DNA of 64,000 nucleotides from Paenibacillus anaericanus. GTDB taxonomy: Bacteria > Bacillota > Bacilli > Paenibacillales > Paenibacillaceae. The position numbers and the translations under genes were made by a program. Under the pieces are notes generated by a model that saw nothing but the letters and a program-made list of their open reading frames with translations, ran no database searches and was not told the origin of the DNA. The stretch spans positions 82,961 to 146,960 of the forward strand of contig NZ_RZNY01000016.1 of assembly GCF_003994475.1 (NCBI RefSeq), given 5' to 3'. Positions 47,109 to 54,649 of the stretch are shown here, piece by piece; position 1 is the stretch's first letter; each line of letters opens with the position of its first letter.

Positions 47109-47714
47109 TCATGCCTCGTCCTCACTTTCTGTATAAGTTTTGCCTTCTCCAAGATTATCGTCTTTAATCTCAATAGCCTTAAAACCATAAGATTCAATTA
47201 TAATCTTCTCTCCTTTTTTCAAAGTAGGGACCGCCCATATCAAAGAATATTTAGCCCTAGTACTTGCAACGTAACCTATTCTTTTAGCTTCTCCGTCACT
47301 CTCAATCCATTGCTTCCAGTGGCCGCTCCCCGTATTTCGCTGGCTAGAAACTACCATTACTCCCTCAAAATCTTTACCTTTTACAGAGTGAATAGTATTA
47401 ACTGCAGGGTGCTCTGAATTTTTGGTACCAGTATATATACTAATCGTTTCTTTTGCTGTACCGGATGGTGTACGATATGTTGGAAACTCGCTAAAATCGC
47501 GATATTCGCTATCAAACTTTTGTAAATTTTTATATGGGGCTTGAATTAGAGCAGAAGAGTGTTTATTAAATATCTTGTACCATTGACCATAAGTTTGATT
47601 ACTAAAATCTAAAAGATACGGATATACAGAAAAAGCTTCTAAGTAATCTTTTATAAATATCCTCCATCTATATGCAGAGCTGACACTAAGTGGACAGTAG
47701 TAGTTCTTCTTGGT
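47109..47714 (-). pseudogene. C-terminal third of a UvrD-like helicase, 5' truncated
   Basis: Between an in-frame TAA near 47715 and the stop at 47109 the minus strand reads about 200 residues. They include NTIHSVKGKDFEGVMVVSS (helicase motif V) and RIGYVASTRAKYSLIWAVP (motif VI). No ATG occurs before motif V, and motifs I-IV are missing upstream. Superfamily-1 helicases of this sort occur in many defence systems, so this is likely the stump of an earlier cargo gene. Confidence 0.65.
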
Positions 47715-48213
47715 TTAAGCGATTTTACTAACTCAATATCGTGAACCTTTCCGCAATTGATTACTCTTTTATAAATGAGGCCAGTTGGGACTTGGTAAAG
47801 GTTTTAAATTCCGGGATTGACCTATAATTAACTATCAAAGTAAAAAGCTTATTTCTGCGTTAGTGAAACAAACGATTAACAGATTTCAAGAAGTGCACCG
47901 AGAGTTGAGCGTTCTCACTGTAAACGAGTTCAAACAATTTCAATCTCATTAAAGTCCATAAAATCTCTCCTTTCGGCTGATAGTATCCGTTTTCGGATAA
48001 TTCATACATGATGTCCGTCTTAGGAAAATAGAATATTTGATGTCTGTCTGTATTTATTGATTCACGGGACTCCTTGTATTACAAAACAATCCGACTCATT
48101 TAAATAAGTTTTAGACTGACAAAAAAAGAAACAGCATTAGTTAGGGACATAAAATAAAGTCCTACACTACCACTGTTTAAATTGAACTAACGTTTCCCGT
48201 TAGCGCAAAGATA
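47715..48213. other. Decayed 0.5-kb stretch without intact genes
   Basis: All frames are short. A good ribosome site (AAAGGAGAG) near 47975 on the minus strand precedes only a nine-codon frame (MDFNEIEIV). This looks like eroded cargo between the helicase stump and the lipoprotein gene. A copy of the CCCGTTAG palindrome lies at 48187-48203. Confidence 0.4.
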
Positions 48214-48690
48214 CTATTGAACCTGATTAGCTAAATCAATTAGGTCGGACTCATCTAATTTATAATTGTTTAACTGATTAAGGTTCCCGTTAATATAATA
48301 AACAAATCGAGCCAAAAATCCTTTTTCACCTTCCCACCAAATTGATTGACTGGTTTCGTCCTCTTCGTAATATGCTTGTTTCCCATTTTCAAGTTCAAAG
48401 GGTTGCTTGCCTTGCGAGGATATTTTCTCTGGTTCATCAATAACCTTGCTCAAGATATACCTTAATTCTTGCGTGGTCTGCTTGTTTTTATAATGAAAAA
48501 TATACTGTTGAAGTACATCAGGATTATCAATTGCTATTTCCGTGCGAACTTCATTAACTTCAAATGGAAATCTATATGGTTCATAGAAATCATAGAGCAT
48601 TGATTTACTTCTTTCTTCGGTTGGATTGCTGCTACTACATCCACTTAATAAAAAAATCATTACTAGAAAAGAAAAAGAAATATTCCTCAT
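48214..48690 (-). CDS. Small lipoprotein of unknown function
   Basis: The 158-residue protein has a hydrophobic signal with lipobox LLSGCSSS (Cys near 18), then a hydrophilic domain with FELENGKQAYYEEDETSQSIWWEGEKGFLARFVYYI. Its last part resembles small Bacillaceae lipoproteins that answer only to general names. It is flanked by CCCGTTAG palindromes and followed by no strong terminator. A contribution to phage exclusion or to host fitness is possible but not supported by sequence. Confidence 0.7.
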   Translation of the reverse strand: MRNISFSFLVMIFLLSGCSSSNPTEERSKSMLYDFYEPYRFPFEVNEVRTEIAIDNPDVLQQYIFHYKNKQTTQELRYILSKVIDEPEKISSQGKQPFELENGKQAYYEEDETSQSIWWEGEKGFLARFVYYINGNLNQLNNYKLDESDLIDLANQVQ

Positions 48691-48836
48691 TGTTTCACCC
48701 CTTATTACTTTAACGAAAAAGGAAATATTTAGTTGCGCTAAACTGCCCGTTACTTCAACAAATCAAAAAGGAGCCGACTCAAGCAAGCTCCTCAACTCTT
48801 GTTCTCCATTAGCATAACTCATTAGTTTATTGACAT

Positions 48837-49235
48837 TTAACCATTTCCGATTTTGAAATGTCCAATGACGGTCCTACCATCAACATCGTACAACGGTATT
48901 GTGCGGCTTTTTGGAGCGTTACGCTGTTGTTCTAAAGCTTCCGAAGGGTTCTTGGGCATCTTACCATCTAAATCCGTTTTCAGTACATATCCCTCAGTGC
49001 CGTCTACTCCCATCGCTTTAATTAAATCTGGTTCTGTACTTGGTGAAACGGCGTCCGCTGCGGAGCCGTAAGTTTGTCCATTTTCATTTTTAGGGAAGCT
49101 TGGAACTTGCAAAGAACTTTGATTATTATTTATTTTAGTTTTTGTACTATCAAGAACCATCGTTCCAGCCACTACCCCAATGACAAATACAACACCGATG
49201 ATAGCTATTCGTACACCCCTTGAATATACCCGCAA
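48837..49235 (-). CDS. Single-pass membrane-anchored protein, function unknown
   Basis: The 132-residue protein is read from TTG 49235 (GGAGTG seven bases upstream). It has one N-terminal transmembrane helix (about 9-28) and an exported domain with NGQTYGSAADAVSPSTEPDL, GYVLKTDLDGKMPKNPSEAL and a final IPLYDVDGRTVIGHFKIG. Similar small domains occur in Bacillales as stand-alone proteins; I cannot name the family. A lipoprotein gene follows on the same strand. Confidence 0.65.
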   Translation of the reverse strand: MRVYSRGVRIAIIGVVFVIGVVAGTMVLDSTKTKINNNQSSLQVPSFPKNENGQTYGSAADAVSPSTEPDLIKAMGVDGTEGYVLKTDLDGKMPKNPSEALEQQRNAPKSRTIPLYDVDGRTVIGHFKIGNG

Positions 49236-49483
49236 TTCGATTCACTCCTTAACAATTTGAACACCGACTGGAAATACGTCAGGATTAATTACATTTTATG
49301 CCATTTTATCACTGTAGGCAACGGTTCAATGACTCGCACTTGGGAATTGGTAGCATATTTCTTCACTATCTGCCCATTAGCTTAAGCAGACTCCGGTAGC
49401 CTGCTCAATAATATGTGTTATTCAACTATTGTTTCCCGTTAGCGTAATGAACCTTGCCGAATTAACAGTGGAAGACGAAAGAT

Positions 49484-50968
49484 TCAATCATCCACTAATT
49501 CTAATAATACGGCTGGTCGAGGCGATAACGGCGTTTTATGCATCAACATTTCTACCTCATCTGAAGTCAATGACAAGTCGTTTACAGCCGGTACATACAA
49601 ATCAACATTACAAAATCTAATAGGGTTCTTTTTGTCGCTCCGCACAGTATTAATCGACTCCATGTTAATTCCATAATGGTTTATTGTTAATAACATTAAC
49701 CAAAATCTTAATATATCGTAATCATCCAAAGGGCGCATGTCTTTTATAAGGAATGGCATTTCATTAAAAACATAACCAGTTATTACAGCAGCAGTGATAA
49801 AAGCTCTTACATCAGACATATCCCTGCGTTCTATGATTTCGATTGAATGTTGGATGGCATTTATAATTTCTTGGGGTAAGGGTCCTGACAAAACATAACC
49901 GATATATGTATCTCTTAAATACCCCTTAGTTACCTTTTTTACTATTTCAAGATAAGCTTCTGGTGAATTAGCAAGAGTGGTGAAATTATGTTTGTTTGCA
50001 GCACACCGTTTGTAACCCCTTAGTTTTACGGTTAAAATTAATGCCACATCATCTGTGACGTTTTTTACAACAATAGGAGAATGAAAATTTGATATGGAAT
50101 CAAAGTTACTCACAGAACTAATGTTATCTTGGTAACCGGACTTTTCGATTTTACCAAAACAAGCGGACGTGTACTGCATCACCCATTGTCGTTCCAAGTC
50201 TTTCGCATCTTTATTCACATATCCGCGTTGCGAGGAAATATTGTTAAATCGCTGACCACTTCTATGCGTATGACCAAATATCCGCCAACTATTATCACCT
50301 TTAAGTGCAGTTGTTGAACTCCACCAACAATCTTTATCTTCTTTCGTGAAATTAACCATAGGGAAATGGGTAACTATTAATACCTTTTCTTCTTTTTTTA
50401 GCACATCATTGGCGAAAGACACCCATTCATTGTGCAAATCTATAATGTTTCTAGGGTTGAAATCCTTAACTTGCATAGCATCAGGAAGACACATAAACTG
50501 ATTCAGTTCGACTTGTCGTCTCCCCCTCCGAAAACTCGTCCAACCAGTATCTCCAACAATGCAAATATCGTTAAAATAATATTTGCGACCAGTAACAAGA
50601 AATCTGAAATATTGATTATCTTTTGTTACATCAGAAAAAAGATTGATAATATCCCGATGACTCATTGAGCCATTGTTCCAATAATCGTGATTTCCAAGAA
50701 CAAAGAACCCTACTATTTGATTTTTCTCAAGCTCTTTCACGAACGAAAGTGTCTTTTTATAGCTATTGAAAAAATCTCCCGCCAAGCATAATATGCTACC
50801 AGAATAACGCTCTTTTACAAATGTAATAAAATCATCCTTCATTCGCAAAGCTGCTTTCGCCTTAAATTTTCTTTTCGTAAAATCAAAATGCAAATCAGAT
50901 ATGAATACAATCGGATTCTCGGTTGATTTGATAGGGATATTGTTACTTGGGACTATTAGGCTGGTCAT
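49484..50968 (-). CDS. Metallophosphoesterase with large unrecognised C-terminal domain
   Basis: I use ATG 50968 (AGGAG upstream); the frame extends to a GTG at 50980. The N-terminal ~240 residues have all calcineurin-like ligands: SDLHFD, LAGDFF, LGNHDYW, VTHFP and FGHTH. Such folds include nucleases, nucleotide phosphatases and phosphodiesterases. The last ~250 residues (SSVSNFDS onward) show no known family to me; they contain VKLRGYKRCAANKHNFTTLA and helices around AYLEIVKKVTKGYLRDTY. As a stand-alone gene in a defence-rich element it may be a nuclease of an uncharacterised system. This is inference. Confidence 0.72.
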   Translation of the reverse strand: MTSLIVPSNNIPIKSTENPIVFISDLHFDFTKRKFKAKAALRMKDDFITFVKERYSGSILCLAGDFFNSYKKTLSFVKELEKNQIVGFFVLGNHDYWNNGSMSHRDIINLFSDVTKDNQYFRFLVTGRKYYFNDICIVGDTGWTSFRRGRRQVELNQFMCLPDAMQVKDFNPRNIIDLHNEWVSFANDVLKKEEKVLIVTHFPMVNFTKEDKDCWWSSTTALKGDNSWRIFGHTHRSGQRFNNISSQRGYVNKDAKDLERQWVMQYTSACFGKIEKSGYQDNISSVSNFDSISNFHSPIVVKNVTDDVALILTVKLRGYKRCAANKHNFTTLANSPEAYLEIVKKVTKGYLRDTYIGYVLSGPLPQEIINAIQHSIEIIERRDMSDVRAFITAAVITGYVFNEMPFLIKDMRPLDDYDILRFWLMLLTINHYGINMESINTVRSDKKNPIRFCNVDLYVPAVNDLSLTSDEVEMLMHKTPLSPRPAVLLELVDD

Positions 50969-50980
50969 TGGAATTATCAC

Positions 50981-51458
50981 TCCTAATATTCTATTGGTAT
51001 AAAATTCTATTTTTATTACGAGGCACGTTGGTTAGACAGTAAATAATGATTTGTTAAACTATCCTGCCCGATAGCTTAATGGCGTACCGCCCTACACTAT
51101 TTTCGCATCGATCTTGTACAATAATATTCACACTACAACATGTGCTCTAAATTCAACTACCTCCTGAAGAGCCAGCCACCTGCAATCTGATACTTACCGG
51201 GGAGTATCCTTCAAGGAGTCCGCCATAGTCCATCAAGTAACCTATAAGATTAGAGTCCTCACAATACACTTAAGGCTGACGGGGTTGTTCTCCATTCACA
51301 GTTTTTCTGAGTCTATAGAGTCTTTAATGTTTTTAAAACACTCGAGGTGTAACCATGAACGATAATGAAACAAGGAAATAATTTCCGTTTAAATCGTCGT
51401 AATTGGAAGGTTATAAATTGCATAACTATCATAGCTTAATCGTCCTTATCCTCTAGGG
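50981..51458. other. Gene-poor stretch between the phosphoesterase and the small plus-strand frame
   Basis: Only fragments are seen. At 51356 an ATG behind CGAGGTG opens an eight-codon frame (MNDNETRK) on the plus strand. One CCCGATAG palindrome copy lies at 51059-51074. It is probably eroded cargo. Confidence 0.4.
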
Positions 51459-51659
51459 GTGTTAGTAAACTTGAATGATTTAGGTTATGAATTCGATAAA
51501 GCTAAAGAAATACTAATTGACTTTTATCGCCCTGTTAAACGGACTTGTGGATTCAATCCAAATTCAAGGGATTTTGCGTTGATTGTACATGAATTAAACA
51601 AAACCGTTCATGAAAGTATGATTCAGATGACCCTTATCAAATATATATTGGTCATCTAA
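51459..51659 (+). CDS. Small hypothetical protein, possibly a fragment
   Basis: The 66-residue frame starts at a GTG with a weak site (CTAGGGG directly before it). It contains FDKAKEILIDFYRPVKRTCGFNPNSRDFALIVHELNK, which looks like real protein rather than noise. I recognise no family. It is the only plus-strand frame in the element and may be a remnant. Confidence 0.35.
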   Translation: MLVNLNDLGYEFDKAKEILIDFYRPVKRTCGFNPNSRDFALIVHELNKTVHESMIQMTLIKYILVI

Positions 51660-51841
51660 GGTAGCACTTCAAGAACAAGAAACGGCATTAATCACCGCAT
51701 ACTGAGTACATCGGCAGCATTTGCCTGCCTGATAAAGGTTTCACTTTACAATTAAACGAGATCCGCCGGATACCTTCATATGTCAATCAGAGGAACAAGG
51801 TGGAACTTCGGTTTTCTATATACTCTCATCGAATAACCAGT

Positions 51842-52018
51842 TCAAATCAACATTAATTTCTTCCTTAACTCTTTTAGAGTTTCAGCTGATGGTTTAGTTT
51901 TTCCCTGTTCGATTTCGCTAAGCCTTCCTTGCGAAATCCCTATTTTGTCCGCAAAGGCAATTTGGTTTAATTCATGCTTTAATCGAATGGCTTTTACCTT
52001 GCCTCCAATAGTCTTCAT
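51842..52018 (-). CDS. Minimal XRE-family DNA-binding protein
   Basis: The 58-residue protein begins at ATG 52018 behind AGAGGGGTGA and is MKTIGGKVKAIRLKHELNQI followed by the helix-turn-helix AFADKIGISQGRLSEIEQGK and a short tail. It is essentially one Cro/C1-type domain. It is the first gene inside the element's right end, downstream of a terminator that shields it from glmS transcription. It could regulate cargo genes or an absent transposition operon. Confidence 0.75.
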   Translation of the reverse strand: MKTIGGKVKAIRLKHELNQIAFADKIGISQGRLSEIEQGKTKPSAETLKELRKKLMLI

Positions 52019-52033
52019 GATTTCACCCCTCTA

Positions 52034-52073
52034 GAAAAAATTAAGCCGCCCCAAAATATCGCAGGACGGCTCA
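52034..52073 (-). terminator. Terminator inside the right end, shielding cargo from glmS readthrough
   Basis: On the minus strand AGCCGTCC pairs with GGGCGGCT (one G-T pair) and is followed by TAATTTTTT. glmS transcripts would read through the TnsB sites and stop here, since only 24 bp separate the glmS stop codon from the element tip. Confidence 0.78.
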
Positions 52074-52086
52074 TGATGTCTTTAAT

Positions 52087-52175
52087 ATGGTTCCACACAT
52101 TTTTTACTGGTTCCACTGTTTTTTTAATAGTTCCAGACTTTCTTTACTGGTTCCACACTATTTTATCACCTGACA
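52087..52175 (-). repeat. Tn7-like right end with four TnsB-type sites at 20-bp pitch
   Basis: TGGTTCCACA (52088), TGGTTCCACT (52108), TAGTTCCAGA (52128) and TGGTTCCACA (52148) are exactly 20 bp apart, followed by TATCACCTGACA ending at 52175. Read inwards from the tip the sequence is TGTCAGGTGATAAAATAG, mirroring the left tip. Confidence 0.87.
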
Positions 52176-52199
52176 TTCACACGTATTCTAATACTTCCC

Positions 52200-54032
52200 C
52201 TACTCCACCGTCACACTCTTCGCCAAATTTCTTGGCTTATCAACGTCGTTGCCACGGGCGAGCGAAGTATAGTAAGCCAGCAATTGCAACGGTACAACGG
52301 ATAGTGCCGGTGTCAGCAGCGGCAAAGTCTTCGGAATGGACAGCGCCTGGTCAACGGATCTAAGCAGGTCCGTTACATGCTCCTCATGGGTGATGGCCAT
52401 GACAGCAGCGCCGCGGGCTTTCACTTCCTTGATGTTGCTTACTGTCTTCTCTAGAACGGCCTCCTGAGTCGCCAGAGCGATGACAGGGATCCCTTCTTCG
52501 ATAAGTGCTAGCGTACCATGCTTCAACTCACCAGCTGCATAAGCCTCCGAGTGAATGTAGGAGATCTCTTTGAGCTTCAGCGATCCCTCTTGAACTACGG
52601 CATAATCCATACCACGCCCAATGAAGAACAAATTCTGATGACTCGCAATTTCTTCAGCGTATGCTTTAATCGCGTCTACATTAGCGAGCATGCTCTCTAC
52701 CTGTTCTGGTAATGACTGCAGAGCAGCAATCACATGAGCTACCTCGTCGCTATTCTTAGTCCCACGAACTTGGGCTAAATACAAGCCGAACAGATAGAAT
52801 GCAATGAGTTGGGATGTATATGCCTTTGTCGACGCAACCGCGATCTCAGGTCCCGCCAATGTGGCTATGACATCATCCGCATCACGGGCGATGGAACTTC
52901 CAACTACATTTGTAATCGCGAGCACATGCGCTCCCTTGCTCTTCGCTTCACGTAGCGCAGCCAAGGTGTCAGCGGTCTCTCCTGACTGGCTAACGACGAT
53001 CACAAGCGTCTCAGGCGTAACTAGCGGCGAACTATATCTGTATTCTGAAGCGACGTCGTTCGCGACAGGAATACGTACGAGTTGCTCGATAACCGTACCG
53101 CCAACTAATCCAGCATGATATGCCGTACCACAAGCTACGATATGAACGTTATTTAAACTGCGGATTTTCTCCTCAGTTAAATTCAACCCAGGGAACACAA
53201 CACTCTGTCCAGCCTCGTCAATTCGTCCTCTCATCGTGTCACGGTATGCCTTGGGCTGCTCATGAATCTCCTTCAACATGAAATGGTCGAAACCGCCCTT
53301 TTCCGCGGTAACCGCATCCCAATCGACAGAAATCATTTCCCGAGAAATAAAATTCCCTTCTATGGTCATTAATTCGACAGCATCTTTTGTCAGTACCGCG
53401 ATTTCACCGTCATTCAGAATATACACATTACGCGTATAGTTCAATATTGCCGGAATATCTGAAGCGATAAAGTTCTCACCTTCACCAATTCCGATAATGA
53501 GCGGGCTTGCCTGACGAACAGCGACCAACTTGTTTGGTTCATATTCGGTCAATACACCGAGTGCAAAAGCACCACGCATGTAGCTTATTGCCTTCTGAAC
53601 TGCTTTTACAATATCACCATCATATTCACGAGCGACCAAGTGGGAAATCACTTCCGTGTCCGTCTCCGATACGAACACATAACCTTGGCCTATCAATTCT
53701 TCTTTCAGATCCAAATAATTCTCGATAATACCATTATGCACAACCGAGAACTTCTGGGTGTGATCGGTATGTGGATGTGAATTTACATCAGACGGTTTAC
53801 CGTGCGTAGCCCATCGAGTGTGGCCAATGCCCGCGTTACCTTGTAAAGGAGCTCCCTCTAATTTCGATTCGAGATTAGCTAGGCGACCTAGCGACTTCGA
53901 TATCTGCAGACCCTCCTGTGTATACACAGCGACCCCTGCAGAATCGTAACCACGATACTCCAATTTCTTAAGCCCTTCGATCAATACCGTCTGCGTGTCT
54001 CTTTTTCCGATATATCCAACAATACCACACAT
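52200..54032 (-). CDS. glmS: Glutamine-fructose-6-phosphate aminotransferase
   Basis: The 610-residue enzyme begins MCGIVGYIGKRDTQTVLIEG, in which Cys2 becomes the N-terminal nucleophile of the glutaminase domain. HTRWATHGKPSDVNSHPH follows. The two SIS isomerase domains (about 290-600) carry ACGTAYHAGLVGG, VSQSGETADT, STKAYTSQ and LKLKEISYIHSEAYAAGELKHG. The C-terminal KPRNLAKSVTVE is the conserved end, which TnsD of Tn7 recognises. It makes glucosamine-6-phosphate, feeding glmM and peptidoglycan synthesis. It is controlled by the glmS ribozyme in its leader. Confidence 0.98.
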   Translation of the reverse strand: MCGIVGYIGKRDTQTVLIEGLKKLEYRGYDSAGVAVYTQEGLQISKSLGRLANLESKLEGAPLQGNAGIGHTRWATHGKPSDVNSHPHTDHTQKFSVVHNGIIENYLDLKEELIGQGYVFVSETDTEVISHLVAREYDGDIVKAVQKAISYMRGAFALGVLTEYEPNKLVAVRQASPLIIGIGEGENFIASDIPAILNYTRNVYILNDGEIAVLTKDAVELMTIEGNFISREMISVDWDAVTAEKGGFDHFMLKEIHEQPKAYRDTMRGRIDEAGQSVVFPGLNLTEEKIRSLNNVHIVACGTAYHAGLVGGTVIEQLVRIPVANDVASEYRYSSPLVTPETLVIVVSQSGETADTLAALREAKSKGAHVLAITNVVGSSIARDADDVIATLAGPEIAVASTKAYTSQLIAFYLFGLYLAQVRGTKNSDEVAHVIAALQSLPEQVESMLANVDAIKAYAEEIASHQNLFFIGRGMDYAVVQEGSLKLKEISYIHSEAYAAGELKHGTLALIEEGIPVIALATQEAVLEKTVSNIKEVKARGAAVMAITHEEHVTDLLRSVDQALSIPKTLPLLTPALSVVPLQLLAYYTSLARGNDVDKPRNLAKSVTVE

Positions 54033-54244
54033 ATTTATATATCCTCCGTTTCAATTCTCTTAGATTTTATAGTCATAAGATGAAAGAAGCGGAAGACCTA
54101 TATGCGGTGCTCCGAGACAGAAATATTTAATTTATATGAAAATAATTCAAAATCTTACACGGCTATTTTCATGAATGCGCATTTCCCTCCGGCCACCGCG
54201 GTTCTTCCGCGTATCTTTCGTACATTCATGATTTTATATTCTTC

Positions 54245-54470
54245 TCATGCATCTCTCCGAAAAGTTTGTGGGAATAGTCGCCCATTCCTTTTGTCTTTGT
54301 CGGTTACGGCTTAGATGCGTTACCGGGAGGCCCCCGCCGAACATTCGAACACCTCCACCTCGTCAGCTTGCATTTGCCGTGGAATAAATCCATATGGGTA
54401 AAGCGAGAAACAAGATGTTCTCCTTCCTATGGACAATCTCCCCCGCGCGAAATGAAGCTCTGGCGCTTAT
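54245..54470 (-). ncRNA. glmS ribozyme (glucosamine-6-phosphate riboswitch)
   Basis: The minus-strand leader of glmS holds the conserved core: AGCGCC at the cleavage site (cut between A 54467 and G 54466), GACGAGGTGGAGGTGTTCGA, TCGGCGGGGGCCTCCCGG and a P4-type hairpin GGAATGGGCGACTATTCCC. GCATC and GATGC close the 3' domain. When glucosamine-6-phosphate binds, the RNA cleaves itself and glmS mRNA is degraded. About 210 nt of further leader separate it from the start codon, and I see no gene or other defined structure there. Confidence 0.93.
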
Positions 54471-54575
54471 TATGCTGTAACCTCACGATCCTCACTCTCT
54501 GTATTTGAATATGTTTAATTATATGCACCTACTAGTGATTTGGCAATGATCATCTTACCCAAGCTTATAGGGAAC

Positions 54576-54617
54576 AATAACAAAGCCGCTGAAACAGGAG
54601 TATCCCATCTCAGCGGC
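54576..54617 (-). terminator. Terminator after glmM
   Basis: GCCGCTGA (54585-54592) pairs with TCAGCGGC (54610-54617). The minus strand continues TTTGTTATTGTT. It divides the cdaA-cdaR-glmM operon from the separately controlled glmS. Confidence 0.85.
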
Positions 54618-54649
54618 GTATTGTATAAATCCATTATATAAGTAATTTA

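Larger units (their letters stand above)
48187..51074. repeat. Dispersed imperfect palindrome family (CCCGTTAG type), six copies
   Basis: Related short sequences occur at 48187-48203 (CTAACG..CGTTAG), 48735-48751, 48801-48815, 49366-49380 (CTATCTGCCCATTAG), 49432-49444 (TTTCCCGTTAGCG) and 51059-51074 (CTATCCTGCCCGATAG). Most have a CTGCCC or TTTCCC centre and several continue into CTTAATG or GCGTAATG. All lie between the genes of the element's right half. The coordinates given span the family, not a continuous repeat. Confidence 0.5.
37178..52175. mobile_element. Tn7-like element without visible transposition genes, inserted downstream of glmS
   Basis: Both ends begin TGTCAGGTG in inverted orientation (37178 inwards on plus, 52175 inwards on minus), followed by GTGGAACCA-type TnsB sites: three spaced at the left, four in tandem at the right. 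The right end is glmS-proximal and the tip is 24 bp from the glmS stop codon, as in TnsD-directed Tn7 insertion. The 14,998 bp hold defence and accessory genes, but no recognisable TnsA, TnsB, TnsC or TniQ/TnsD. The flanking 5 bp differ (GTTAT left, TTCAC right), so there is no intact target duplication. Movement would need transposase supplied in trans. Confidence 0.85.

Noticed and set aside
37361..52018. Hidden tnsABCD or other transposase genes in the element
   Set aside because: I looked for DDE-type, TnsA-nuclease, AAA-type TnsC and TniQ zinc-finger motifs in the large frames; the two ATPases present are of KAP and STAND type and belong to defence genes.
52087..52160. 20-bp-pitch repeats as a short CRISPR array
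   Set aside because: The repeated part is about 10 bp, spacing is a constant 20 bp, and the same motif recurs inverted at 37.2 kb in the pattern of Tn7 end sites.
37173..52180. A 5-bp target duplication bounding the element
   Set aside because: The left flank is GTTAT and the right flank is TTCAC; they do not match in either orientation.
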